Source of the DNA: Streptomyces albogriseolus
Lineage (GTDB): Bacteria; Actinomycetota; Actinomycetes; Streptomycetales; Streptomycetaceae
Direction: 5' to 3'
NCBI GenBank assembly: GCA_014650475.1
Contig: BMVA01000014.1
Coordinates: 62,001 to 126,000, forward strand
DNA: 64,000 nt
The notes beneath the pieces are model-generated. The model had not been told where the DNA came from. It was given only the letters and a program-made list of their open reading frames with translations, and did no database searches. Position 1 is the stretch's first letter. Every line of letters starts with the position of its first letter. Below, piece by piece: positions 51,842 to 60,666 of the stretch. Both the position numbers and the translations under genes were made by a program.

Positions 51842-54721
51842 TCAGTACGTCGGGGGGAGGGTCCGGGGTCCTTGGTCGTCGCGGGCGGGCGGCGGCGCGA
51901 GGCGCACGGAGGCGCCGAGGACGCTGATGCCGTGCGGGGCGACGACGACCGGCTCCAGGGTGACCGCGACCACCTCGGGATGGTCGTGGACCAGCCGCGA
52001 CACCCGCAGCATCAGCTCCTCAAGGGCGGGGGTGTCGACGGGCGCAGAGCCGCGCCAGCCGAACAGCAGCGGGGCGGTGCGGATCGACCGGACCAGCGAC
52101 GTGGCGTCCCGGTCGGTGACCGGGATGAGGCGGTGCGCCATGTCGCCGAGCAGCTGGGAGGCGGCCCCGGCGAGCCCGAAGGACAGCACGGCGCCGGCCG
52201 CCGGGTCGATGACGGCGCGGACCACCGTGTCCACCCCGCGCGGGGCCATCCGCTGCACCACCGGGCGCAGTTCCTCCGGGCTGCCGAACAGCTCGGTCAG
52301 CTCGGCGTACGCCCGGCGCAGCTGCTCCTCGTCCGCCAGGTCGAGGCGGACGCCGCCCAGGTCGGCGCGGTGCCTGAGGTGCGGGGCGGTCGCCTTGAGG
52401 GCGACCGGGTAGCCGAGGGTGCGGGCGGCTGCTGCGGCGGTGTCCGGGGTGGGCGCGGGCAGGGCGCGGTGGACGTGGACGCCGTAGGCGGCGAGCAGTT
52501 CGCAGGTGGCGTCGGTGGTGAGGGTGAGGCCCTGGCCGCGGGCGAGCAGCCCCTTGATGAGGGCGGCGGCGCCCCGCTCGTCGATGTCCTCGTACTCGGG
52601 CACCTTGCCCGGGTCGGCGGCGTCCCGCCGCCACTGCCCGTACGCCACGGCCTGCGCGAGCGCCCGTACGGCCCGCTCGGCGGCGGGGTAGGCGGGGATG
52701 GGGTGGGCGCCCTCGGGCGGTGGTACGGGGCCGGGTGTGCCCTTCCCGTCCGCCTCGGCGCCCTCGTCCGCCCCCGTCCGGGGATCCGCGCGCTCCCCTG
52801 TCCGTGTGCCGCCGGTCTTGGGGGCCGGGCCGGAGGCGCCCGGCTGGGGCGCCGTGCTCGTCGCGGCCGACAGGGCCTCCGCGAGGCCGCCCAGCTCGAC
52901 GTGGACCACCAGGACCGGCTTGGTCGGCTGCTCGGCGGCGGCCGAGCGCAGCGCCTCCGCCAGGGCCGCGTCGCCGTCCGAACCCTCGCCCACCGAGGGG
53001 ATGGCGGTCACGACGACCGCGTCGGAGGAGTCGTCGGCCAGCGCCCGGGAGAGCGCGGCGTGGAAGTCTGCCGCCGAGGCGGCGGTGGTGAGGTCCTGCG
53101 GCGGGTGCGGGCGCAGCCCTTCGGCGAGGCAGGCGTCGTAGGTGAGCAGGCCCAGGGACTCGGAGTTGCCGAGGATCGCCACCCGGGGTCCTGCGGGGAG
53201 GGGCTGGCGGGCGAGCAGCAGACCGGCGTCGACCAGTTCGGTGATGGTGTCCACGCGGATCACCCCGGCCTGGCGCAGCAGGGCGGAGACCGTGGCGTGC
53301 GGCAGCTGGGTCGCGCGGACGGCATGCCCGCGCGGTCCCGCCCCGTGGCGCGCGCCCTGCACCACGACCAGCGGCTTGGCGGCGGCGGTGCGGCGGGCGA
53401 GGCGGGTGAACTTGCGGGGGTTGCCGATGGACTCCAGATACATCAGGGCGACGTCGGTGTCGGCGTCCTCGTACCAGTACTGCAGGACGTCGTTGCCGGA
53501 GACGTCGGCGCGGTTGCCGGAGGAGACGAACGTGGACAGGCCGGTGACTCCGGTGACGCCGCCGCCGCGCCGGTGCAGGCGGGACAGCAGCGCGACGCCG
53601 ATGGCGCCGGACTGGGCGAACAGGCCGATGCGGCCGGCGCGGGGCATGTCGGGGGCGAGCGAGGCGTTCAGCCGCACCTCGGGCGAGGTGTTGATGACGC
53701 CGAAGGAGTTCGGTCCGATGATCCGCATGCCGTGGCTGCGGGCCTGGCGGACGAGGGCGCGCTGGCGCTCCCTGCCCTCGGGACCGGACTCGGCGTAGCC
53801 CGCGGAGATCACCACGAGGCCCTGGACGTCGTGCTCGCCGCACTCGGCGACCACCTCGGGGACCCGTTCGGCGGGCACCGCGACGACCGCGAGGTCCACG
53901 GGACCGTCGATGTCGCGCACGGAACGGAAGGCGGGGACGCCGTCGAGCTCCTTCCGCCCCTCGGGCAGCGCCCCGTTGACGGCGTAGAGGCGGCCGGTGA
54001 AGCCGCCGTCGCGGATGTTGTCGAGGATGCTGCGCCCGACGCCGCCGGGAGCGCGGCCGGTGCCGATGACGGCGACCGCGCCGGGCGCGAGGAGCCGCTG
54101 CACCGAGCGGGCCTCCGCGCGCTGCTCGCGCGCGTACTGCACGGCCAGGGAGCGGTCGGTGGGTTCGAGGTCGAACTCCAGGCGCACCACGCCGTCCTCG
54201 AAGCTGCGCTTCTGGCGGTATCCGGCGTCGGTGAACACCTTGATCATCTTGGTGTTGGCGGGCAGCACCTCGGCGGCGAAACGGCGGATGCCGCGCTCCC
54301 TGGCGACGGCGGCGATGTGCTCCAGCAGGGCGGAGGCGACGCCCCGGCCCTGGTGGGCGTCCTGCACCAGGAAGGCGACCTCGGCCTCGTCGGCCTCCGC
54401 GCCGGTCGCGGGCCGCCCGCCGGCGCCGATGCGGTCGTAGCGCACGGTGCCGATGAAGTCGTCGCCGACGGCCGCCGCGAGCCCGACCCGGTCCACGAAG
54501 TCGTGGTGGGTGAAGCGGTGCACGTCCTTGGCGGACAGCCGCGGGTAGGGCGCGAAGAAGCGGTAGTACTTCGACTCGTCGGACACCTGCTCGTAGAAGC
54601 TGACCAGGCGCTCGGCGTCGTCGACGGTGATGGGGCGGATGCGTGCGGTGCCGCCGTCGCGCAGCACCACGTCGGCCTCCCAGTGGGCGGGGTACTCGTG
54701 GCGGTCCGACGAGGTCTGCAT
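51842..54721 (-). CDS. Pat-like protein acyltransferase: GNAT fused to NDP-forming acyl-CoA synthetase-like domains
   Basis: 959 residues from ATG 54721. The N-terminal GNAT domain (about 1-175) has the acetyl-CoA motif VQDAHQGRGVASALLEHI. Then come a CoA-binding (Rossmann) domain (AVAVIGTGRAPGGVG), a succinyl-CoA ligase-like middle (GLFAQSGAIGVALL) and a C-terminal ATP-grasp region (LGYPVALKATAPHLRHRADLGGV). Lysine acetyltransferases of this kind (Pat) inactivate acyl-CoA synthetases. The synthetase half usually only senses acyl-CoA. Divergent from ptsH. Confidence 0.85.
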   Translation of the reverse strand: MQTSSDRHEYPAHWEADVVLRDGGTARIRPITVDDAERLVSFYEQVSDESKYYRFFAPYPRLSAKDVHRFTHHDFVDRVGLAAAVGDDFIGTVRYDRIGAGGRPATGAEADEAEVAFLVQDAHQGRGVASALLEHIAAVARERGIRRFAAEVLPANTKMIKVFTDAGYRQKRSFEDGVVRLEFDLEPTDRSLAVQYAREQRAEARSVQRLLAPGAVAVIGTGRAPGGVGRSILDNIRDGGFTGRLYAVNGALPEGRKELDGVPAFRSVRDIDGPVDLAVVAVPAERVPEVVAECGEHDVQGLVVISAGYAESGPEGRERQRALVRQARSHGMRIIGPNSFGVINTSPEVRLNASLAPDMPRAGRIGLFAQSGAIGVALLSRLHRRGGGVTGVTGLSTFVSSGNRADVSGNDVLQYWYEDADTDVALMYLESIGNPRKFTRLARRTAAAKPLVVVQGARHGAGPRGHAVRATQLPHATVSALLRQAGVIRVDTITELVDAGLLLARQPLPAGPRVAILGNSESLGLLTYDACLAEGLRPHPPQDLTTAASAADFHAALSRALADDSSDAVVVTAIPSVGEGSDGDAALAEALRSAAAEQPTKPVLVVHVELGGLAEALSAATSTAPQPGASGPAPKTGGTRTGERADPRTGADEGAEADGKGTPGPVPPPEGAHPIPAYPAAERAVRALAQAVAYGQWRRDAADPGKVPEYEDIDERGAAALIKGLLARGQGLTLTTDATCELLAAYGVHVHRALPAPTPDTAAAAARTLGYPVALKATAPHLRHRADLGGVRLDLADEEQLRRAYAELTELFGSPEELRPVVQRMAPRGVDTVVRAVIDPAAGAVLSFGLAGAASQLLGDMAHRLIPVTDRDATSLVRSIRTAPLLFGWRGSAPVDTPALEELMLRVSRLVHDHPEVVAVTLEPVVVAPHGISVLGASVRLAPPPARDDQGPRTLPPTY

Positions 54722-54857
54722 GGGCCCCAGAGTACGGCTCGCGTCCGACAGCGGCGCGAGGCAGTCTGTGGTGGACGACCGCCGGGCCGAGGCCGCGGCC
54801 CGGCGGTCGTGGGGGCCGTCCCGGACGCCGCTCCGGGCACGCGCCACGATATGGAAG

Positions 54858-54873
54858 ACTGGTCTAGACAACC
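54858..54873. promoter_or_regulatory. DasR-responsive element (dre) upstream of ptsH
   Basis: The sequence ACTGGTCTAGACAACC matches the known dre consensus ACTGGTCTAGACCACT at 14 of 16 positions. It lies 25 bases before the ptsH ATG. DasR, a GntR regulator of N-acetylglucosamine uptake, represses pts genes through such sites. The call rests on the motif and location. Confidence 0.8.
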
Positions 54874-54897
54874 CTGAACAGCGAAGGGCAGCAACAC

Positions 54898-55179
54898 ATG
54901 GCTGAGCGCCGCGTCAACGTCGGCTGGGCCGAGGGTCTCCACGCCCGCCCCGCCTCCATCTTCGTCCGAGCCGCCACGGCCGCAGGCGTCCCGGTGACGA
55001 TCGCCAAGGCCGGGGGCACCCCCGTCAACGCGGCCTCGATGCTGGCCGTCCTGGGCCTGGGCGCCCAGGGCGGTGAGGAGATCGTCCTCGCCTCCGACGC
55101 CGAGGGCGCGGACGCCGCCCTGGACCGGCTGGCGAAGCTGGTCGCCGAGGGTCTCGAGGAACTTCCCGAGACCGTCTGA
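54898..55179 (+). CDS. ptsH: HPr phosphocarrier protein of the PTS
   Basis: 93 residues from ATG 54898. Active-site histidine in GLHARPAS (His15) and a serine in NAASMLAVLGLGA at the regulatory position 46-48 (HPr kinase site in Firmicutes; usually not used in Streptomyces). It passes phosphate from enzyme I to sugar permeases such as the N-acetylglucosamine system. Expressed from a dre-controlled promoter. Confidence 0.96.
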   Translation: MAERRVNVGWAEGLHARPASIFVRAATAAGVPVTIAKAGGTPVNAASMLAVLGLGAQGGEEIVLASDAEGADAALDRLAKLVAEGLEELPETV

Positions 55180-55212
55180 ATCCGAATTGCGCACGCGACT
55201 GCCGCGTGACAC

Positions 55213-55248
55213 GGAAAGGCCCGCCCGGACCACCGGGCGGGCCTTTCC
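55213..55248. terminator. ptsH intrinsic terminator
   Basis: A 16-base perfect stem: 55213-55228 (GGAAAGGCCCGCCCGG) pairs with 55233-55248, 4-base loop. It lies 34 bases after the ptsH stop. Confidence 0.85.
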
Positions 55249-55315
55249 CATTCCCATTTCCGGGCAGCATAAAAAGCCCCCGCCATTTGCGCCCTCTTTG
55301 TATACGGGACCTGTG

Positions 55316-56020
55316 TTAATGGCGCAGGCTCGTCATGTTTACGGGATGTTGCGAGTTCCTCACACGGTCCGTGCCGACGGCGCGTGCGGCGCCGGAGCCG
55401 AACCGCAGCCGGCGTCCGGCGTCCGCCTGCTCGGTGTGCAGGGCCGTGAGGGTCCGCGCCCGCTCGCCGTCGCCGCGCGCCACGGCGTCCACGATCGCGC
55501 CGTGCTCCGCCCAGTACGCGACCGGGTCGGGCGGGCCGTCGGCCGCGTACATCCAGGCGATCTTGTGCCTGAGCTGGGTCAGCATCGACGTCAGCGCCGG
55601 GCTGCCGGAGGCCTGGGCGAGCGTCTCGTGGAACCATCCGCCCAGCGAGCGCAGATCCTCGCTGTTGCCCTGACGTGCGCGTTCCTGCCCCAGTCTGACC
55701 AGGCCGCGCAGCACCTTGAGATGGGCGTCGGTGCGCCGCTGGGCCGCCCGGGAGGCGCCGAGGGGCTCCAGCAGCCGGCGCATCTCCAGCAGGTCGGCGG
55801 CCTCCTGCTCGGTGGGCTCCGCCACGCACGCGCCCGCGTGCCGCCGGGTCACCACGAACCCCTCCGCCTCCAGGGTGCGCAGCGCCTCGCGGACGGGGAC
55901 GCGGGAGACCCCGTAGCGGCGGGCCAGCAGTTCCTCGGTGAGCCGGCCCCCGCGCTCGTGGACACCGGCGACGATGTCGTCCCGGATCGCCGTGCACACC
56001 GAGTGCGCGGGAATACGCAT
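55316..56020 (-). CDS. GntR-family transcriptional regulator (FCD-type)
   Basis: 234 residues from ATG 56020. Winged helix at about 8-70 (RRYGVSRVPVREALRTLEAEGFV). An all-helical FCD effector domain follows. Not DasR itself, which has a different C-terminal domain. Ligand and targets are unknown; no metabolic gene is adjacent. Confidence 0.87.
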   Translation of the reverse strand: MRIPAHSVCTAIRDDIVAGVHERGGRLTEELLARRYGVSRVPVREALRTLEAEGFVVTRRHAGACVAEPTEQEAADLLEMRRLLEPLGASRAAQRRTDAHLKVLRGLVRLGQERARQGNSEDLRSLGGWFHETLAQASGSPALTSMLTQLRHKIAWMYAADGPPDPVAYWAEHGAIVDAVARGDGERARTLTALHTEQADAGRRLRFGSGAARAVGTDRVRNSQHPVNMTSLRH

Positions 56021-56172
56021 GACCGACCTCCGGCTTAATCCCCGTGAAACGTCGACGCTTGACGTCCGTTCGTGACTCTATTGCAACCGACGACAATTTC
56101 CGACGGCGGACCGGAATCCATACATAATTTTTGGACAGGCGGCGTCCGGACGGACGCCCGAAAACGCCGAAA

Positions 56173-56197
56173 GCCCCGGCTCACGAAGAGCCGGGGC
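56173..56197. terminator. Terminator after the M23 peptidase
   Basis: Stem GCCCCGGCTC (56173-56182) with GAGCCGGGGC (56188-56197), 5-base loop. It is placed just past the stop codon at 56220, on the minus strand. Confidence 0.7.
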
Positions 56198-56219
56198 CCG
56201 GAAGGCGGGAGGGCGCGCC

Positions 56220-56993
56220 TCAGATGTTCACGCCGTGGGACCGGAGGTAGGCCACCGGGTCGAGGTCGGAGCCGTACTCGGCGGACATGCGCGCCTCGAA
56301 GTGCAGGTGGGCGCCGGTGACGTTGCCGGTGGCGCCGGCCAGGCCGATCTGCTGGCCCGCGGTGACCTCCTGGCCCACCGACACCGCGATCGACGACAGG
56401 TGCGCGTACTGGGTGTACGTGCCGTCGTGCATCTTGATGACGACCTGGTTGCCGTACGCGCCGCCCCAGCCGGCCTCGACAACCGTGCCGACGCCGACGG
56501 ACTGGACGGGCGTGCCACTGGCGGCGTGGAAGTCGATCCCGGTGTGGCTGCCGGACGACCAGATGGCGCCGCCGCTCTGGTAGGAGGTCGACACGTACGA
56601 GCCGGGGATCGGGGAGACGAAGGTGTTGAGGCGCTTGCGCTCCGCCTCACGCGCGGCGCGCTCCTGCTCGGCGCGGGCCTTCTCGGCCTCCTCGGCCGCC
56701 CGCTCGCGGGCCGCCTCCTCGGCCGCCTTGCGTGCGGCCTCCTCGGCCGCCACGCGGGCGGCCTCGTGCTGGGCCGCGGCCTGGGCGTCGATGCGGTCGG
56801 CGACCACGTCGCCGAGGGTGACGACGGGAGTGAGGCCGGTCTGGGCCGCGGCCGGTTCGGCGGCGAGCGCGGGGGCCGCGAGGGAGCCGACGACGCCGGT
56901 GCCCGCGAGGGCCGCGACGCCCGCGGCGCGGGCGGTGCCGCGCTGGACGCGGCTGGGACGACGGTGCTTCCCGGTGGCGCGGGTGAACGCCAT
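56220..56993 (-). CDS. Secreted M23 peptidase (cell-wall hydrolase)
   Basis: 257 residues from ATG 56993. A Sec-type signal (about 20-44, ending APALAA) leads to an alanine/glutamate coiled coil (about 60-115), then an M23 peptidase domain with GSHTGIDFH (zinc His and Asp) and HLHF. It cleaves peptidoglycan peptide bridges, needed for growth or spore germination. Its long leader contains a c-di-AMP riboswitch, which is the typical arrangement in streptomycete cell-wall hydrolase genes. Confidence 0.92.
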   Translation of the reverse strand: MAFTRATGKHRRPSRVQRGTARAAGVAALAGTGVVGSLAAPALAAEPAAAQTGLTPVVTLGDVVADRIDAQAAAQHEAARVAAEEAARKAAEEAARERAAEEAEKARAEQERAAREAERKRLNTFVSPIPGSYVSTSYQSGGAIWSSGSHTGIDFHAASGTPVQSVGVGTVVEAGWGGAYGNQVVIKMHDGTYTQYAHLSSIAVSVGQEVTAGQQIGLAGATGNVTGAHLHFEARMSAEYGSDLDPVAYLRSHGVNI

Positions 56994-57019
56994 GTACAAG
57001 CTGGTCCTTTCCTTCCCTC

Positions 57020-57161
57020 TCGCCTACCGGGTTAGCTGACGGGTTCGGAGCAGGAAGGTCTCCTACGGACCCCCTCGCGACACGCGCGGGCGTCCGATTC
57101 ACCCCAGGGACTGCATTGGGTCCCCGGCTCCCCTGGCTCGCGCCGTACGGGGACTCGGCGA
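57020..57161 (-). ncRNA. c-di-AMP riboswitch (ydaO/yuaA type)
   Basis: On the minus strand, in order: GGGGACCCA, TGGGGTGAATC, GTAGG, then CCGAACCCGTCAGCTAACC and GGTAGGCG, the conserved ydaO core. The closing stem pairs TCGCC (57161-57157) with GGCGA (57024-57020). It lies in the leader of the M23 peptidase gene, starting about 27 bases upstream of the ATG. c-di-AMP binding to this class usually turns expression off. A possible promoter, TTGGGG with TAGTTT at 18 bases spacing, lies around 57215-57250. Confidence 0.88.
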
Positions 57162-57369
57162 TGACTGTCCGCTGCCGCGGATGCGGCGCACTGCCCGACG
57201 AACAGCCCGCACGAAACTAAGCGGCACCTCTCGCAATCCCCAAACGATTCCCGGGTTTTGTAGCGCATCCCACAGGGCAGACAGGCAACCTCCGCCCCAA
57301 TCCGGGCATAAGGGAGCCCCGGTGACGTTCCCGCCACCGGGGCTCTCGCGCGTGCGTCCCGCTGCGGCT
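57162..57369. other. Promoter region of M23 gene and end of M16 operon
   Basis: No gene. The left part must contain the promoter of the riboswitch-controlled transcript. The right part contains the terminator hairpin of the M16 operon. Confidence 0.5.
57314..57345. terminator. Terminator after the M16 peptidase operon
   Basis: Stem GAGCCCCGGTG (57314-57324) with CACCGGGGCTC (57335-57345), 10-base loop, on the minus strand 25 bases after the second M16 gene. Confidence 0.7.
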
Positions 57370-58758
57370 CTACTCGGCCGTCACGACGGTGACTTCGCCG
57401 ATCCCGAGCGCCTCCACGGGCGCCTTGATCTGCGCCGCGTCGCCGACGAGCACGGTCACCAGACGGTCCACCGGGAAGGCGTTCACCACCGCCGCCGTGG
57501 CCTCCACGGTGCCGGTCGCGGCCAACTGCCGGTACAGGTCGGCCTGGTAGTGGTCCGGCAGATGCTGCTCGACCTGGTCCGCCAGGGTGCTCGCGACGGC
57601 CGCCGCCGTCTCGTACTTGAGCGGCGCCACGCCCACCAGGTTCTGCACGGCGACGTCGCGCTCCTCGTCGGTGAGGCCCTCGGCGGCCAGCGTGCGCAGC
57701 ACGGTCCACAGGTCGTCCAGCGCCGGGCCGGTGTGGGGGGTGTCGACCGAGCCGCTGATGGCCAGCATCGCCGCGCCCGAGCCGTCGGGGGCCGAGCGCA
57801 GCACCTGGCCGAACGCCCGTACGCCGTAGGTGTATCCCTTCTCCTCGCGCAGGACGCGGTCCAGGCGCGAGGTGAGGGTGCCGCCGAGGCAGTACGTGCC
57901 GAGCACCTGTGCGGGCCACACACGGTCGTGCCGGTCCGGGCCGATCCGGCCGATCAGCAGCTGCGTCTGCACGGCGCCGGGCCGGTCCACGACGACCACG
58001 CGGCCGGTGTCGTCCGCCACCACCGCGGGGACGGGCCGCGGCCGGGCCTGGGAGCCGGTCCAGGCGCCCAGGGTGTCGGCGAGCAGCGCGTCCAGGTCGA
58101 CGCCGGTGAGGTCGCCGACCACCACGGCGGTCGCCGTGGCCGGGCGGACGTGCTTCTCGTAGAAGCCGCGCACGGCGGCGGAGTCGATGCGCGCGACGGT
58201 CTCCTCGGTGCCCTGGCGCGGGCGCGACATGCGCGCACTCGCCGGGAACAGCTCCTTGGCGAGCTCCTTCGCGGCGCGGCGGGACGGGTTCGCCAGCTCG
58301 TGCGGGATCTCGTCCAGGCGGTTGCGGACCAGCCGCTCGGTCTCGCTGTCGGCGAAGGCGGGCGCGCGCAGGGCGTCGGCGACCAGACCGAGCGCCTTGG
58401 CGAGCCGGGAGGCCGGCACCTCGAGGCTGAGGCGGACGCCGGGGTGGTCGGCGTGCGCGTCCAGGGTGGCGCCGCAGCGCTCCAGCTCGGCGGCGAACTC
58501 CTCGGCGGAGTGCTTGTCGGTGCCCTCGGAGAAGGCGCGCGCCATGATCGTGGCGACGCCGTCGATCCCCTCGGGCTCCGCGTCCAGGGGCGCGTCGAGG
58601 ACCACCTCGACGGCGACGACCTGCTGTCCGGGGCGGTGGCAGCGCAGCACGGTCAGGCCGTTGTCGAGGGTGCCGCGCTCGGGGGCCGGGAAGGCCCAGG
58701 GCTTGGCCTCGCCCCCCTGCGGCCGGGGGTGGAACTCCATCGTGGCGAGCTCGGTCAC
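57370..58758 (-). CDS. M16-family protein without zinc motif (non-catalytic partner)
   Basis: 462 residues from GTG 58758, overlapping the stop of the catalytic gene (GTGA). M16 fold throughout, but the HxxEH zinc motif position (GVATIMARAFSEGT) is empty. It retains the partner-type RxxxxxG region with REEKGYTYGV. M16B pairs need such a non-catalytic subunit, which supplies substrate-binding residues. Cytosolic, no signal peptide. Confidence 0.87.
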   Translation of the reverse strand: MTELATMEFHPRPQGGEAKPWAFPAPERGTLDNGLTVLRCHRPGQQVVAVEVVLDAPLDAEPEGIDGVATIMARAFSEGTDKHSAEEFAAELERCGATLDAHADHPGVRLSLEVPASRLAKALGLVADALRAPAFADSETERLVRNRLDEIPHELANPSRRAAKELAKELFPASARMSRPRQGTEETVARIDSAAVRGFYEKHVRPATATAVVVGDLTGVDLDALLADTLGAWTGSQARPRPVPAVVADDTGRVVVVDRPGAVQTQLLIGRIGPDRHDRVWPAQVLGTYCLGGTLTSRLDRVLREEKGYTYGVRAFGQVLRSAPDGSGAAMLAISGSVDTPHTGPALDDLWTVLRTLAAEGLTDEERDVAVQNLVGVAPLKYETAAAVASTLADQVEQHLPDHYQADLYRQLAATGTVEATAAVVNAFPVDRLVTVLVGDAAQIKAPVEALGIGEVTVVTAE

Positions 58759-60137
58759 TTCGCCGTCTCCTCGTTCTCGTCGGCGCCGGCTGCGGCGGCT
58801 TCCTCGGTCTCGTCGGCGGCGTCACCGGCCGCGGGGGCGACGGGCTCGTAGACGAGCACCGCGCGGTTGTCGGGCCGCAGGCGCGCCTTGGCGACCTCCT
58901 GGACCTCCTCGGCCGTCACCTCCAGAACCCGGCTCACGGCGGTCAGGGCGAGCTGCGGGTCGCCGAACAGCACGGCGTAGCGGCACAGTTCGTCGGCGCG
59001 GCCGGCGACCGTGCCGAGCCGGTCGAGCCACTCGCGCTCCAGCTGGGCCTGGGCGCGCTCCATCTCCTCCGCGGTGGGGCCCACCTCGGCGAACCGGGCG
59101 AGCTCCTCGTCGATGGCGGCCTCGATCACCGGCACCTCCACGTCGCCGGACGTCTTGACGTCCAGCCAGCCCAGGGACGGCGCCCCGGCCAGCCGCAGCA
59201 GGCCGAACCCGGCCGCCACGGCCGTGCGGTCGCGCCGCACCAGGCGGTTGTAGAGCCGCGAGGACTCGCCGCCGCCGAGGACGGTGAGCGCCAGGTCGGC
59301 CGCGTCGCACGCGCGCGTGCCGTCCTCCGGGAGCCGGTAGGCGGCCATCAGCGCCCGCGCGGGGACCTCCTCCTCGACGACCTCGCGCAGCTCCCGGCCG
59401 ATCACGTCGGGCAACGAGCCGTCGCGCGGGGCGGGCTTGCCGTCGTGCGACGGGATGGAGCCGAAGTACTTCTCGATCCAGGCGAGCGTCTGCTCGGGGT
59501 CGATGTCGCCGACCACGGACAGCACCGCGTTGTTCGGCGCGTAGTACGTGCGGAAGAACTGGCGGGCGTCCTCCAGGGTCGCCGCGTCCAGGTCCGCCAT
59601 CGACCCGATCGGGGTGTGGTGGTACGGGTGGCCCTCCGGGTAGGAGAGGGCGGTCAGCTTCTCGAAGGCGGTGCCGTAGGGAACGTTGTCGTAGCGCTGA
59701 CGGCGCTCGTTCTTCACGACGTCCCGCTGGTTCTCCATGGACTCCTCGTCCAGGGCGGTCAGCAGGGAGCCCATGCGGTCGGCCTCCAGCCAGAGGGCGA
59801 GCTCCAGCTGGTGGGCGGGCATGGTCTCGAAGTAGTTGGTCCGCTCGAAGCTGGTGGTGCCGTTGAGCGAGCCGCCGGCGCCCTGCACCAGTTCGAAGTG
59901 GCCGTTGCCCTTCACCTGGGCGGACCCCTGGAACATGAGGTGCTCGAAAAGGTGCGCCAGGCCCGTACGGCCCTTGACCTCGTGCCGTGAGCCCACGTCG
60001 TACCAGAGGCACACCGCCGCGACCGGGGTCAGGTGGTCCTCGGAGAGCACCACGCGCAGGCCGTTGGCCAGGCGGTGTTCGGTCGCTGTCAGGCCCCCGG
60101 AGCCTGCCTGGGCTGTGGCCGTGTGACCCATGGGCAT
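58755..60137 (-). CDS. M16 zinc metallopeptidase (catalytic subunit)
   Basis: 460 residues from ATG 60137, GAAGGGA upstream (ATG 60131 is an alternative). Zinc motif HLFEH at 62-66, with Glu65 catalytic. Further down come family-typical TTSFERTNYFETMPAHQLE and ENQRDVVKNERRQRYDN, supplying the distal Glu ligand. Similar to mitochondrial-processing-peptidase/PqqL-like enzymes. Forms a pair with the downstream non-catalytic protein. Confidence 0.9.
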   Translation of the reverse strand: MPMGHTATAQAGSGGLTATEHRLANGLRVVLSEDHLTPVAAVCLWYDVGSRHEVKGRTGLAHLFEHLMFQGSAQVKGNGHFELVQGAGGSLNGTTSFERTNYFETMPAHQLELALWLEADRMGSLLTALDEESMENQRDVVKNERRQRYDNVPYGTAFEKLTALSYPEGHPYHHTPIGSMADLDAATLEDARQFFRTYYAPNNAVLSVVGDIDPEQTLAWIEKYFGSIPSHDGKPAPRDGSLPDVIGRELREVVEEEVPARALMAAYRLPEDGTRACDAADLALTVLGGGESSRLYNRLVRRDRTAVAAGFGLLRLAGAPSLGWLDVKTSGDVEVPVIEAAIDEELARFAEVGPTAEEMERAQAQLEREWLDRLGTVAGRADELCRYAVLFGDPQLALTAVSRVLEVTAEEVQEVAKARLRPDNRAVLVYEPVAPAAGDAADETEEAAAAGADENEETAK

Positions 60138-60666
60138 GTACGTCCCTTCGATCGCGGAGGCGGTCGTCGTCGACACCGCCGTTTCTGCCGGTCCTGCCAC
60201 TGTATGCAAGCGTGCGGACGGCCGGTGGAGTTCCCGGACCGGGCGGCTACGCCGAGAGCGAGAACCTGGTGGGGCGGGTGGTGCGGGGGTGAAGGAGGCG
60301 CACGGCGCGTGACGAGTGGTGTGCGCCGGGTCGCCCCCTCGGGTGCGCCGTCGTGCGCCTCCGCGATGCGGACGGGCGGGGTGTGCGCCGGGGTGCGCGG
60401 GGCGAGGTCCTGTCGCGCTCACGAGGGGGCGTGCCGAGAGCACGAGCGGGTCGTGTCGGCCACGGGGCGCCCCCGCGGAGTGCGGACGCGGTCCGCGGGA
60501 CGCCCCCGCGGAGTGCGCGGCGACGGAGCCGCGTAGCCTGCTCGCGCCGCCGTACCGCGCCGAACCGGGCGGCAGGACCCGGGTCCTGGTCCCGCCCTGT
60601 CAGTGCGAAGGTCCACAATGGTCCGCGTCAGATCCCGTCCCACGCTTCAGCAAGGAGCCGGCAGCG
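60138..60666. other. Upstream region of parC
   Basis: 529 bases with no gene. A 17-base direct repeat CGCCCCCGCGGAGTGCG occurs at 60468-60484 and 60501-60517. The strip is extremely GC-rich with GTGCGCC-type repetitions around 60320-60400. The parC ribosome binding site is AAGGAG at 60652-60657. Confidence 0.5.
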
